A DNA stretch of 45,287 bases, taken from the NCBI RefSeq assembly GCF_000761485.1, contig NZ_JPMX01000139.1, forward strand, positions 28,498 to 73,784, in the 5' to 3' direction. A model generated the notes under the pieces. That model was not told where the DNA came from, ran no database searches, and was given only the letters and a program-made list of their open reading frames with translations. The stretch comes from Modestobacter caceresii. GTDB lineage: Bacteria; Actinomycetota; Actinomycetes; Mycobacteriales; Geodermatophilaceae. Each line of letters opens with the position of its first letter. The first letter of the stretch is position 1. Positions 8,202 to 16,253 of the stretch are shown piece by piece. The translations under genes and the position numbers were made by a program.

Positions 8202-8681
8202 GTGCCCATCGACTCCGCCAGCAGCTACCCCGCCACCCCGGACGCCGTCCTCGCGCTCCTGACCGACGAGCAGTTCCTGCGCGACCGCGCCGCGGCGCTG
8301 GGCGCGCAGGTCCAGGAGGTGACCGTGGCCGACACCAGCACCACCGCCCGGCTCGCCGCCCCCACCGCCGGCATCCCGCCGGTGTTCGCCCGCTTCGTCG
8401 GCTCATCCGTCTCGGTCGTGGAACGCAGCGCCTGGAGCCCGGACGGCGCCGGCGGCCACCGCAGCGAGCTCGACGTGCAGGCCGAGGTCTTCGGCCGGGT
8501 CGTCCAGGTCACCGGTGAGCGGCGGCTGCTCCCGGACCCCGCCGGCACCCGGTCCACGGTCACCGGCGACGCCACCGTCGACGCCCCGCTGATCGGCCGG
8601 CAGGCCGAGGGCGCGGTACGGGAGCTGGTCGCGGTGGTGCTGCGCAAGGAGGACGAGCTGCTCCGCCGCCGACTCGGCTGA
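8202..8681 (+). CDS. DUF2505 family protein
   Basis: 159 residues from a GTG at 8202. The pattern YPATPDAVLALLTDEQFLRD near the N-terminus and a C-terminal 'VRELVAVVLRKEDELLRRRL' fit DUF2505, an actinobacterial family with a START/SRPBCC-like helix-grip fold (the fold is known or suspected for the family, not seen directly). The frame remains open upstream to 8118, but composition favours the inner GTG. No signal peptide. It is divergent from the siderophore operon and may share the control region. Function unknown; a ligand-binding role is the usual guess. Confidence 0.75.
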   Translation: MPIDSASSYPATPDAVLALLTDEQFLRDRAAALGAQVQEVTVADTSTTARLAAPTAGIPPVFARFVGSSVSVVERSAWSPDGAGGHRSELDVQAEVFGRVVQVTGERRLLPDPAGTRSTVTGDATVDAPLIGRQAEGAVRELVAVVLRKEDELLRRRLG

Positions 8682-8730
8682 CCCCGACCAGCGGTCAGGA
8701 GTGTCGGTCGGCTCGGCGAGGATGGCGGCC

Positions 8731-9126
8731 ATGGTGGCCTTCTTCCTCCCGCGAGCCAGCGACGACGAGCAGGCCGAACGGCTCTACGAGGCCCTGGCCG
8801 AGTTCGCCGGCTGCGAGCCCGCACCGCCCGGGCAGCGGGTGCACTCGATCGCCTTCGGGCAGGACGGCGCCCAGTGGGTCGCCGAGGTGGGCGAGCAGCT
8901 GTCCGGCCGCCGTACGACGCAGCAGCTTCGCCGCGGCGAGCTGATCGAGCGCACCGAGGAGCTCTCCTCCCCCACCCGGGTGCTCGCCGTCTACCCGGGG
9001 ACGCCGTTCGTCGTCGTCACCGACGCCCAGCCGATCACCGGCGCCCCGTCGGAGTGGGCCAACCCGTTCACCGCCGCGCCCGACCAGGTCACCTGGTTCG
9101 ACGCCCCGGGGGCTCAGCGCCCCTGA
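8731..9126 (+). CDS. Conserved hypothetical protein
   Basis: 131 residues from ATG 8731 (start MVAFFLP); in-frame starts at 8701 (GTG) and 8722 (ATG) are alternatives, and GAGG at 8717-8720 favours 8731. An acidic alpha/beta-looking protein with EQAERLYEALAEFAG early and a central RTTQQLRRGELIERTEEL. No signal peptide, membrane segment or known catalytic motif is seen. Its 3' end overlaps the convergent DUF5313 gene by 13 bases. I do not recognise the family. Confidence 0.65.
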   Translation: MVAFFLPRASDDEQAERLYEALAEFAGCEPAPPGQRVHSIAFGQDGAQWVAEVGEQLSGRRTTQQLRRGELIERTEELSSPTRVLAVYPGTPFVVVTDAQPITGAPSEWANPFTAAPDQVTWFDAPGAQRP

Positions 9127-9572
9127 CGCTCCCGGTAGCGGGCGGCCCGCTTGTCCGCTGCCGCCCGCCGCCTGGCGGTCTGCTCGGCGTCCCGGCCCGC
9201 CTGCGCCCGGTCGCGGACCGTCTGGGCGGTGCCGACCGGGTAGCCGGCCTTCTTCACCCGGTTCTCGGTCGTCTCGGTCATGTAGGCGAAGGAGAAGATC
9301 AGCCCGAGCAGCAGCCCGCCGAGCGCGGTCATCCCACGGATCCAGAACGGGCCCGGGACGAACAGCAGGACCAGCGCGATCGGCACCGCCATCTGCACCC
9401 CCGCCCGGAGCACGTGCCGCCAGCCCCACGTGGCGGTCGTGGTGTCGTGCAGCACCCAGCTGGCGTGCCGCTCGGGCAGTCCGCCGCCCATCGCGTACCA
9501 GAGCCAGCGCAGGACGCCGGGCCGGACCGGCTCACCGGCGGGCTTGGGCCCGGCGGACCTGCTCGTGGTCAT
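9114..9572 (-). CDS. DUF5313 family membrane protein
   Basis: 152 residues from ATG 9572 (a GTG three codons earlier is possible). The opening LRWLWYAMGGGLPERHASWV, followed by two membrane segments (about 60-75 and 83-100) and a Y-x-E-x-E-x-R-x-x-K-x-GYP stretch, matches DUF5313, a family of short actinobacterial inner-membrane proteins of unknown function. The basic, Arg/Ala-rich tail is probably cytoplasmic. It is convergent with the preceding gene. Assignment is by recognition of the family pattern. Confidence 0.75.
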   Translation of the reverse strand: MTTSRSAGPKPAGEPVRPGVLRWLWYAMGGGLPERHASWVLHDTTTATWGWRHVLRAGVQMAVPIALVLLFVPGPFWIRGMTALGGLLLGLIFSFAYMTETTENRVKKAGYPVGTAQTVRDRAQAGRDAEQTARRRAAADKRAARYRERQGR

Positions 9573-9715
9573 GCCCTGCACGGTACCGACGGGCAGCCAC
9601 CCCAGCCGTCGCCGAGCGTCATCGGAAGACCACGCTACGGTGGGTTCGCACCGGTACCGGATCGACCCCGTCCGCGGACGTTGACGCCTGCCCGAGGAGG
9701 CGGATCATCGGGAGC

Positions 9716-10198
9716 ATGGTCCCGCTCGTCGTGGGCGACGTCGTCCCCTTCGAGGACTGGAGGGCGGCCGCCCGAGCCTCGCTCGCGTTCCTGCACCGCA
9801 CCGTCGGCCTGGACGTGTGGATGGTCACCCACCTCGAGGAGCCGGCTCAGGTGGTCCTGTACGCCCACCCCCAGGAGGTCATCCCGCAGGGCACGATCGT
9901 GCCCTGGCAGCAGAGCTTCTGCCACACGATGGTCAGCGGGATCGGGCCCCGGGTCGCCACGGTCGCCGCCGCGACCCCCGCCTACCGCGACCTGATGACC
10001 GGGCACGCCGAGCGGGTGGCCGCCTACATCGGCGTCCCGCTGGTCACCCGCGAGGGCACGGTGTACGGGACCCTCTGCGGCGTGTCCTCCCGGGCCCAGC
10101 CCCGCACGCTGACCCGGCACCTGCCCCTGGTCGAGATGACCGCCCGGATGCTCAGCAGCCTGCTGCCCGCCCCCCCGGCGGAGGACCCGACCGACTGA
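9716..10198 (+). CDS. GAF-domain protein
   Basis: 160 residues, nearly all one GAF domain: an early helix with 'ASLAFLHRTVGLDVWMVTHL', a central SFCHTMV motif and RVAAYIGVPLVTREGTVYGT, the classic GAF core that closes the ligand pocket. No output domain is attached, so it is a stand-alone sensor, perhaps binding a small molecule or acting as a redox sensor. GAGGAGG at 9694-9700 lies rather far (15 bases) from the ATG. No partner is apparent, as the flanking genes run on the other strand or are unrelated. Ligand unknown. Confidence 0.8.
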   Translation: MVPLVVGDVVPFEDWRAAARASLAFLHRTVGLDVWMVTHLEEPAQVVLYAHPQEVIPQGTIVPWQQSFCHTMVSGIGPRVATVAAATPAYRDLMTGHAERVAAYIGVPLVTREGTVYGTLCGVSSRAQPRTLTRHLPLVEMTARMLSSLLPAPPAEDPTD

Positions 10199-10210
10199 CC
10201 CCCGGGCCGC

Positions 10211-10993
10211 TCAGCGGTGGCCGGCGGCCCGCAGTGCCTGGACGCACCCACGTTCCAGCGCCCGTTGTCGCCGCACCCGCGCGCGCAGGCCCGGCACCGG
10301 TTCCAGGGCCCGGTCCTCGGCCGGCTGCACCCCGGTGAGCCGGCCGTCGGCGGCGTGGCCGCTGGTCACGTGCACGGTCCACCGCTCGACGTCGGGCACG
10401 GACAGCTCCTGACCGACCAGCACGGCCGGTCCGCGGGCGTCGGGCGGTGCCCCGGTCAACGACAGCGGGTCGGCGTCCCAGTCGGCGACCCGGACGGTGC
10501 GCACGTGCAGCCCGTCGTCGTCGACGGCGAGCACCGCGTCGGCCGGGCCGTCGCGGCGCCCCACGGGGACGACGTCCACGGCATCCAGCAGCAGGACCAG
10601 CCGCGGCAGGTACCACCAGTGCTCCCGGCGCAGCATCGGTGAATCGGCCAGCGCGCGGGACGGCGGGTGCTTGCGCAGCTCCTGGTCCAGCAGCTGCTCG
10701 GTGAACAGGCTGCCGTCGCCGTCCTCGACCAGGGTGAGCCGTCCGGTGGCCACCAGCGGCTCCCAGCCGGGGCCGGTCAGCCGCGGGTCGGAGAGGACCA
10801 GCGCCGCTCCGTCACCCGCGGCGGCCGCGCGCGCCGCCTCGACCTGGGCCCAGGGCAGGGCCACCGCCGCCCGGTCCCCCAGCCACAGCGGCACCACGCC
10901 CAGTGCGCCGGGTGGCTGGCCATTGCGCCGCCACACCAGCTCGGCGACGCCGGCGGACCGGACCGCCGCGCCCAGGGTCGTGGTGCCGGTCAC
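10211..10993 (-). CDS. Conserved hypothetical protein (possible flavin-type split-barrel fold)
   Basis: 260 residues from GTG 10993. The N-terminal half has a hydrophobic beta-rich pattern (LGVVPLWLGDRAAVALPW, then AALVLSDPRL) reminiscent of the pyridoxamine-phosphate-oxidase-like split barrel. The middle carries SPMLRREHWWYLPRLVLLL. No catalytic residue can be assigned, and the fold suggestion is weak. Soluble, no signal peptide. It is divergent from the cstA-like gene, with only 63 bases between the two starts, so the two may share a control region. Confidence 0.6.
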   Translation of the reverse strand: MTGTTTLGAAVRSAGVAELVWRRNGQPPGALGVVPLWLGDRAAVALPWAQVEAARAAAAGDGAALVLSDPRLTGPGWEPLVATGRLTLVEDGDGSLFTEQLLDQELRKHPPSRALADSPMLRREHWWYLPRLVLLLDAVDVVPVGRRDGPADAVLAVDDDGLHVRTVRVADWDADPLSLTGAPPDARGPAVLVGQELSVPDVERWTVHVTSGHAADGRLTGVQPAEDRALEPVPGLRARVRRQRALERGCVQALRAAGHR

Positions 10994-11056
10994 AGCAACT
11001 GTCTACTCTTCGCCCTGCGGTGGCCACTCGGCCACCCAGGACGTGGGGGGTTGTCC

Positions 11057-12853
11057 GTGCCCGCATTCGCCGTGGCCGCCGTGGTCGGGGTGCTGTTCTT
11101 CCTCGGCTACCGGTACTACTCGAGCTACCTGGCCCGCAAGGTCTACGTCCTGGACCCGGCGTTCCGCACGCCCGCGCACGAGTTCAACGACGGCGTCGAC
11201 TACGTGCCGACGAACAAGCACGTGCTCTTCGGCCACCACTTCACCTCCGTGGCCGGGGCCGCCCCGATCGTCGGCCCGGCCATCGCGGTGTTCTGGGGCT
11301 GGGGCCCGGCGCTGGCCTGGATCGTGCTCGGCACCATCTTCGCCGCCGGCGTGCACGACTTCGGGTCGCTGGTGGTGTCGGTGCGGCACAAGGCCAAGAG
11401 CATCGGGACGCTGGCCGGCGAGGTGGTCAACGGCCGGGCCCGGATGCTGTTCCTGGCGATCATCTTCTTCCTGCTGACCCTGGTGAACGCCGTCTTCGCG
11501 GTGGTCATCGGCAACCTGTTCGTCGCCAACCCGGGCGCGGTCATCCCGATCGTGGTCGAGATCCCGCTGGCCATGCTGATCGGCCAGTACATCTACCGGA
11601 CCCGCTCCTCGGCGCTGATCCCCTCGATCGCCGGCGTCATCGTGCTGTACGCGCTGATCCTGGTCGGCAACGCCTTCCCGATCGAGCTCGACGGCCTGGC
11701 CGAGGCCCTGGGCGTCGAGCAGACCCGCAACGTCTGGGTCGTGCTGCTGTTCGCCTACACCTGGATCGCCTCCCGCATCCCGGTGTGGGTGCTGCTGCAG
11801 CCCCGCGACTACATCAACAGCCACCAGCTGTTCATAGCGCTGGCCGTCATCGCGGTCGGCGTCATCGTCGGGATGAACACCATCCAGGCCCCGGTGGTCA
11901 ACGACGTCCCGGAGGGCTCGCCCAGCTTCTTCCCCTTCCTGTTCATCACCATCGCCTGCGGCGCGATCTCCGGCTTCCACTCCCTGGTCTCCTCGGGGAC
12001 GACGTCCAAGCAGCTGGACACCGAACCCGACGCCCGCTACGTGGGCTACATGGGCGCGGTCGGCGAGGGCTCGCTGGCCACCGGCGCCGTGCTCGCCGCC
12101 ACCGCGGGCGTGGCCGCCTCGCAGGCCGACTGGCAGGCGCTCTACCCCGACTTCGCCACCGCCTCCGGGGGCGCCACCGGAAACTTCGTCAACGGCGTCG
12201 CGGTGTTCGCCAACAACATCGGCGTCCCGCTGGACCTCGCCACCATCTTCGCCGCCGTGGTGGTCATCAGCTTCGCCGCGACCACGATGGACACCGGCGT
12301 GCGGCTGCAGCGCTACGTCGTGCAGGAGATCGGCGAGATCATCAAGGTCCGGGCGCTGGCCCGGAACCTCACCCTCGCCACCACGGTCGCGGTGCTCATC
12401 CCGCTGGCGATGGCACTGCTCCCCGGCGGCGGCGAGGCCGGCTACACCTTCGGCGTCCTCTGGCAGCTGTTCGGGACGACGAACCAGCTGACCGCGGGGC
12501 TGGCGCTGTCGGTCATCGCGGTGTGGGTGACCCGCCAGGGCCGCAACCCGCTGGCCGTGCTGATCCCGCTGGTGTTCCTGCTGGCGATGACCTCCTGGGC
12601 GCTCATCGCCAACCTGCGGAACTTCGTCGAGGCCGACAACTGGGTGCTCGCCCCGCTGGACGCGCTGATCTTCTTCCTGGCGATCTGGCTGATGGTGGAG
12701 GCCGCCCTGGCGCTGCGGACGGCGTTCCGCGAGCGTTCCCTGCCCGGCGCCGAGGCGCGGGGCACGTCCGACCCGGCGGTCGCCCGGGCCAACCCGACGT
12801 CCCCCACCGACGAGTCGGAGCTGGGCCAGACGTCCCGCGACGACCGGCAGTGA
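11057..12853 (+). CDS. cstA: CstA-family carbon-starvation / pyruvate transporter
   Basis: 598 residues from GTG 11057 with a G-rich ribosome-binding stretch six bases upstream. Around fifteen hydrophobic segments are visible. The family fingerprint is clear: HEFNDGVDYVPTNKHVLFGH followed by 'VAGAAPIVGPAIAVFWGW', and later VWVLLQPRDYIN and GFHSLVSSGTTSKQ. CstA/BtsT proteins import peptides or pyruvate, classically under carbon starvation. The length is shorter than E. coli CstA (about 700) but usual for actinobacterial forms. A small downstream gene overlaps its stop by four bases, replacing the usual DUF466-type partner. Substrate is not readable from sequence. Confidence 0.93.
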   Translation: MPAFAVAAVVGVLFFLGYRYYSSYLARKVYVLDPAFRTPAHEFNDGVDYVPTNKHVLFGHHFTSVAGAAPIVGPAIAVFWGWGPALAWIVLGTIFAAGVHDFGSLVVSVRHKAKSIGTLAGEVVNGRARMLFLAIIFFLLTLVNAVFAVVIGNLFVANPGAVIPIVVEIPLAMLIGQYIYRTRSSALIPSIAGVIVLYALILVGNAFPIELDGLAEALGVEQTRNVWVVLLFAYTWIASRIPVWVLLQPRDYINSHQLFIALAVIAVGVIVGMNTIQAPVVNDVPEGSPSFFPFLFITIACGAISGFHSLVSSGTTSKQLDTEPDARYVGYMGAVGEGSLATGAVLAATAGVAASQADWQALYPDFATASGGATGNFVNGVAVFANNIGVPLDLATIFAAVVVISFAATTMDTGVRLQRYVVQEIGEIIKVRALARNLTLATTVAVLIPLAMALLPGGGEAGYTFGVLWQLFGTTNQLTAGLALSVIAVWVTRQGRNPLAVLIPLVFLLAMTSWALIANLRNFVEADNWVLAPLDALIFFLAIWLMVEAALALRTAFRERSLPGAEARGTSDPAVARANPTSPTDESELGQTSRDDRQ

Positions 12854-13293
12854 GGCACCGCGTCGTCCTGGTGCGGGGGCCCCGCGCCGCCGCGGGGTCG
12901 GGCGGCTGCTGCAGCGGGGCCGCCCGCCCCTTCGACGAGGGCGGCGGCCACCGGCACGCCGTCCCGGCCGACGAGGTCGGCGCGGTCTACCGAGCGCTGC
13001 GCACAGCACTCCCCGACGACGTCGCCGTGGAGGTCGTCGCGCCGACGAACTGGCTCTGGCTGGTCCCGGCCCTGGTCACCGACGGGCGCCGCCGCGGCCT
13101 GCGCGGCGCGGCGCTGCGGCGCTCGGTGCGGGCCGGCATCGCCGTGGAGTCGCTGATCGTCGACGGGGCGGTGCTGGCCTCGGGCCGGCTGCCCTCCCCC
13201 GCTGCCGCGGTCGCCGCGGTGACGGCCGAGCTCACGACCGCTGCAGCAGCTCCCGGTAGAACGCCACCCCGCGGGCCAGCGCCGCCACGGTGA
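12850..13293 (+). CDS. Small Cys-Cys protein translationally coupled to cstA
   Basis: 147 residues from a GTG that overlaps the cstA stop (GTGA). It opens with RHRVVLVRGPRAAAGSGGCC, has a Gly-Cys-Cys-Ser-Gly turn near residues 18-22, then an alpha/beta stretch containing VGAVYRALRTALPDDVAVEV. The shape (beta strand, Cys-Cys loop, helix, strand) recalls a thioredoxin-like or metal-binding fold, but a second Cys motif is absent and the family is not recognised. The 3' end overlaps the convergent peptidase gene by 62 bases; the Pro/Ala-rich tail there may be dispensable. Coupling suggests it works with the transporter. Confidence 0.6.
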   Translation: MRHRVVLVRGPRAAAGSGGCCSGAARPFDEGGGHRHAVPADEVGAVYRALRTALPDDVAVEVVAPTNWLWLVPALVTDGRRRGLRGAALRRSVRAGIAVESLIVDGAVLASGRLPSPAAAVAAVTAELTTAAAAPGRTPPRGPAPPR

Positions 13294-14668
13294 GGTGCTC
13301 GTCGGCGGCGTGCAGGGACGCCAGCTGCGCCGAGCTGAGGTCGAAGGGCATGAACCGGTAGACGCTGTCGCTGATCTGGGCGAAGTGCCGCGCGTCGCTG
13401 GCCTGCACCATCAGGTACGGGGTCACCGTCGCCGCCGGGTGGGCCGCCCGGATCGCCGCGGTCAGCGTCGCCCAGGCCTCGTTGTCCGTCCGCGACACCG
13501 GCGACGGGTCGTCGGCGCGGGTCGCCTCCAGCCGCACGCTCGGGTCGTCGATCACCCCGCGGATGCGCTCGATCGCCGACTCGGCGGTCTCCCCGAGCAC
13601 CACCCGGACGTTGGCCATCGCCCGGGCCCGGGTCGCGAGCACGTTGGGTGCCCGGCTGCCCTCCAGCTGGGTGATCGCCACCGTCGTCCGCACCAGGGCA
13701 CTGGCCTCCCGGCCGGCACGGGACAGCAGGCCGGCGAGGGCCGGCCGCAGCAGCGCGGCGTGCGCGTACAGCGCCCGGTGCCCGGCCGGGGCGTGCCGGC
13801 CGACGGTGTCGACCAGCGCCAGCACCACGTCGCTGACCCGGGGCGGGAAGGGCTGCTCGTCCAGCCGGACCAGCGCGCGGGCCAGCCGTGCGGTCGCGCC
13901 GCCGCGGACCGGCGACGACGCGTGCCCGCCGGCGTCCTCGGTGGTCAGCTCCAGGTCCACGACCCCCTTCTCGGCGATGCCGACGACGGCGATCGGCCCG
14001 GGGACACCGGGGAAGACCCCGGTGACCACGGCGCCGCCCTCGTCGACCACCGCCCAAGGCGTGATGCCGCGCGCGGCGAGCGTCTGGGCCGCCGTCCGCG
14101 CCCCGGTGCCGGCCACCTCCTCGTCGTTGCCGAAGGAGAGGTAGACGTCCCGGGCCGGGCGGAAGCCCTCGTGCAGCAGCGACTCCACCGCCTCCAGGAC
14201 GGCGACCAGGGCGCCCTTGTCGTCGATCGCCCCCCGGCCGTGCACCACGCCGTCGACGACCTCGCCCGCGAACGGGTCGCGGGTCCACGCCTGTCCGTCG
14301 GCCGGCACGACGTCGTAGTGCGCCATCAGCACCAGGGGCTGCGCGCCGTTGCCGCTGCGCCAGTGGAACAGCATTGCGCCGGTGCCCAGCAGCTCCAGCT
14401 CGAGCTCCCGGTGCGTCCGCGGGTAGAGCTCGGCCAGCCGCTCCCGGAAGGCGCCGAAGACGGACTGGTCGACCTGCTCGGGGTCGCGCCGGGACACGGT
14501 CGGGATGCGGATCAGCTGTGCCAGGTGATCGGCGGCCCGGGTGGCGTCGATCGCCCCGACGTCCGCGTGCGGCACCTCCGGTCGGGCCGGCGGCCGGAAG
14601 CGGCGCACCCGGGTGAGGGCGGCGCCGGCCCCCACGGCGGCTCCGGTGGTCAGCAGCGTCCGGTTCAT
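13232..14668 (-). CDS. M20 family metallopeptidase / deacylase
   Basis: 478 residues from ATG 14668 with GGAGGA upstream. An N-terminal hydrophobic stretch (TLLTTGAAVGAGAALT) suggests a membrane anchor or signal. Metal ligands of the M20 di-zinc family are visible: His and Asp of LMAHYDVVPADGQ, Asp of GRGAIDDKG, Glu-Glu of FGNDEEVAGTG and a later 'VDEGGAVV', with a dimerisation lid domain between. Size and order match the long carboxypeptidase PM20D1/CPS1-like group. It probably hydrolyses dipeptides or N-acyl amino acids. The ATG overlaps the stop of the MFS transporter (ATGA), so the peptidase and transporter are co-translated and probably share a substrate. Confidence 0.88.
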   Translation of the reverse strand: MNRTLLTTGAAVGAGAALTRVRRFRPPARPEVPHADVGAIDATRAADHLAQLIRIPTVSRRDPEQVDQSVFGAFRERLAELYPRTHRELELELLGTGAMLFHWRSGNGAQPLVLMAHYDVVPADGQAWTRDPFAGEVVDGVVHGRGAIDDKGALVAVLEAVESLLHEGFRPARDVYLSFGNDEEVAGTGARTAAQTLAARGITPWAVVDEGGAVVTGVFPGVPGPIAVVGIAEKGVVDLELTTEDAGGHASSPVRGGATARLARALVRLDEQPFPPRVSDVVLALVDTVGRHAPAGHRALYAHAALLRPALAGLLSRAGREASALVRTTVAITQLEGSRAPNVLATRARAMANVRVVLGETAESAIERIRGVIDDPSVRLEATRADDPSPVSRTDNEAWATLTAAIRAAHPAATVTPYLMVQASDARHFAQISDSVYRFMPFDLSSAQLASLHAADEHLTVAALARGVAFYRELLQRS

Positions 14669-16179
14669 CCAGCTGTCTCCTCCCGGACCGCGGCGGCGCG
14701 GTCCTCGATCTGCTCGGGGTCGGCGAAGGCCAGTCGCGGGACGAACACCAGTGCGACGGCGGCGATCAGCGCCGTGGTGCCGCAGATGGTCCAGACCGTC
14801 ACGTACCCGGTGAGCGATCCGGCCGTGCCCTCCACCCCGCCGGCCAGCAGCGGGGCTCCGGCGGCGAGGGCGAGGGCGAACACCGACGACGCGAACATGC
14901 CGCCGATGACCTTGGTGGTGTTGGTGAGCCCGGTCGCGACGGCGGTGCGGCCGGCCGGAGCGGCGGCGGCCGCCGCAGCGGGCAGGGCCGCGACCAGCGC
15001 ACCGGAACCGACCCCGGCGATCGTCATGCCGGCCAGCACCTCGCTGAGCTGATCGTGGAAGGGCACCAGCAGCAGGTAGCCGGTGGCGACCAGGGCCGCC
15101 GCCCCGATCAGGGTCAGCCGCGGGGTGGTCAGCCGCGAGGCGCGGGCGAACTGGCTGGCCCCGACCAGCATCGAGATCACGTAGGCCCCGATGACCAGGG
15201 ACACCGAGCTGGTCGACAGCCCGAGGCCGTAGCCGTAGACGTCCGGGTCGGTGCGGGCGAACGTCGACAGCGGCCCCTGCGCGCCCAGCACGCTGACCCC
15301 GAACAGCCCCGCGGTCAGCTGGACCGGCCACATCGCCGAGCTGCGCAGCACCCGGAAGTCGACCAGCGGGTCCGGCTGCCGCAGCTCGTACCGCACGAAC
15401 GGCACCACCAGGAGGAGTCCGGCTGCGACCACCAGCCACGGCCAGGCCTGCTCCGCCCCGTTGAGCCGGACGAACGTCAGCCCCCCGGTCACCACCAGCA
15501 GGATCGCGGTCAACAGCGCGGCACCGCCGGAGTCGACCACCCCCTGCATCCGGTCGGTCCCCTCCGGCACCAGCCTCCAGACGACCACGACCACCCCGAC
15601 GACCAGCACGCCGGGGGCCAGCAGCACCAGCCAGAGCGCGTCGCCCAGGAGGTCGCCGATCACCCCGCCGCTGAGCGCGCCCACGATGGCGCCGAGCTGC
15701 AGCGCGGCGACGATGAGGCCGGTGGCGCGCCGGGTGCGGGCCGCGGTGTCCGGCAGCCCGCGGGACCGGCTGTAGATCAGCGCCACCTGCAGTGGCAGCC
15801 AGGCCGCGTAGACGCCCTGCACCGCCCAGGCGAGCAGGAAGACCGGGAAGGTCTGGGCGAACGCCAGCACGATGGTGGCCACCGCGACCACGACCGCCGA
15901 CCAGAGCAGCATCCGGCGGTGCCCGCGCAGGTCACCGAGCTTGGCCAGCACGGGGACGGCGATCGCCGACAGCATCAGCTGGCCGGCCTCGAGCCAGTTG
16001 ACGTCGGCGTCGTTGATGCCGAGGTGCCGGGCGATGTCGGTGAGCAGCGGGATGTAGTACCCCTGCAGGACCCCGCTGGTGAACTCGACGAACACCAGGT
16101 AGCCGACGACGCCGGCCGTCATCCGGGCCTGCCACCGCCCTGCCCGGCTGCCGCTGCGCTGCGTCGCCGACTGCTGCAT
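14665..16179 (-). CDS. MFS transporter, 14-TM drug-exporter type
   Basis: 504 residues from ATG 16179 (a second in-frame ATG lies at 16221). About fourteen hydrophobic segments; LGDLRGHRRMLLWSAVV after TM2 is the MFS motif A (G-D-x-x-G-x-R), and the DHA2/EmrB-like layout is apparent. A drug or small-molecule:proton antiporter is most likely. Its stop is coupled to the M20 peptidase start, which makes export or import of an acylated amino acid or peptide plausible. The K+ channel gene lies 74 bases upstream in the same direction, so a three-gene transcript is possible. Confidence 0.88.
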   Translation of the reverse strand: MQQSATQRSGSRAGRWQARMTAGVVGYLVFVEFTSGVLQGYYIPLLTDIARHLGINDADVNWLEAGQLMLSAIAVPVLAKLGDLRGHRRMLLWSAVVVAVATIVLAFAQTFPVFLLAWAVQGVYAAWLPLQVALIYSRSRGLPDTAARTRRATGLIVAALQLGAIVGALSGGVIGDLLGDALWLVLLAPGVLVVGVVVVVWRLVPEGTDRMQGVVDSGGAALLTAILLVVTGGLTFVRLNGAEQAWPWLVVAAGLLLVVPFVRYELRQPDPLVDFRVLRSSAMWPVQLTAGLFGVSVLGAQGPLSTFARTDPDVYGYGLGLSTSSVSLVIGAYVISMLVGASQFARASRLTTPRLTLIGAAALVATGYLLLVPFHDQLSEVLAGMTIAGVGSGALVAALPAAAAAAAPAGRTAVATGLTNTTKVIGGMFASSVFALALAAGAPLLAGGVEGTAGSLTGYVTVWTICGTTALIAAVALVFVPRLAFADPEQIEDRAAAVREETAG

Positions 16180-16253
16180 CGAGCCCGCTCCTCGCTGTGG
16201 TGGGTCCGCGGCGGTCAGCATCGACGAGGTGGTCGGCCGACGCAACGGTCGGT

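Noticed and set aside
10667-11056. Long N-terminal extension of the cstA frame
   Set aside because: Reads through the antisense of the neighbouring gene; CstA homology starts at the GTG at 11057.
11003-13009. 668-codon leftward ORF opposite cstA
   Set aside because: Low-complexity His/Asp/Arg-rich antisense frame typical of GC-rich shadow ORFs.
13295-15052. 585-codon rightward ORF opposite the M20 and MFS genes
   Set aside because: Arg/Gly-rich shadow without family resemblance.
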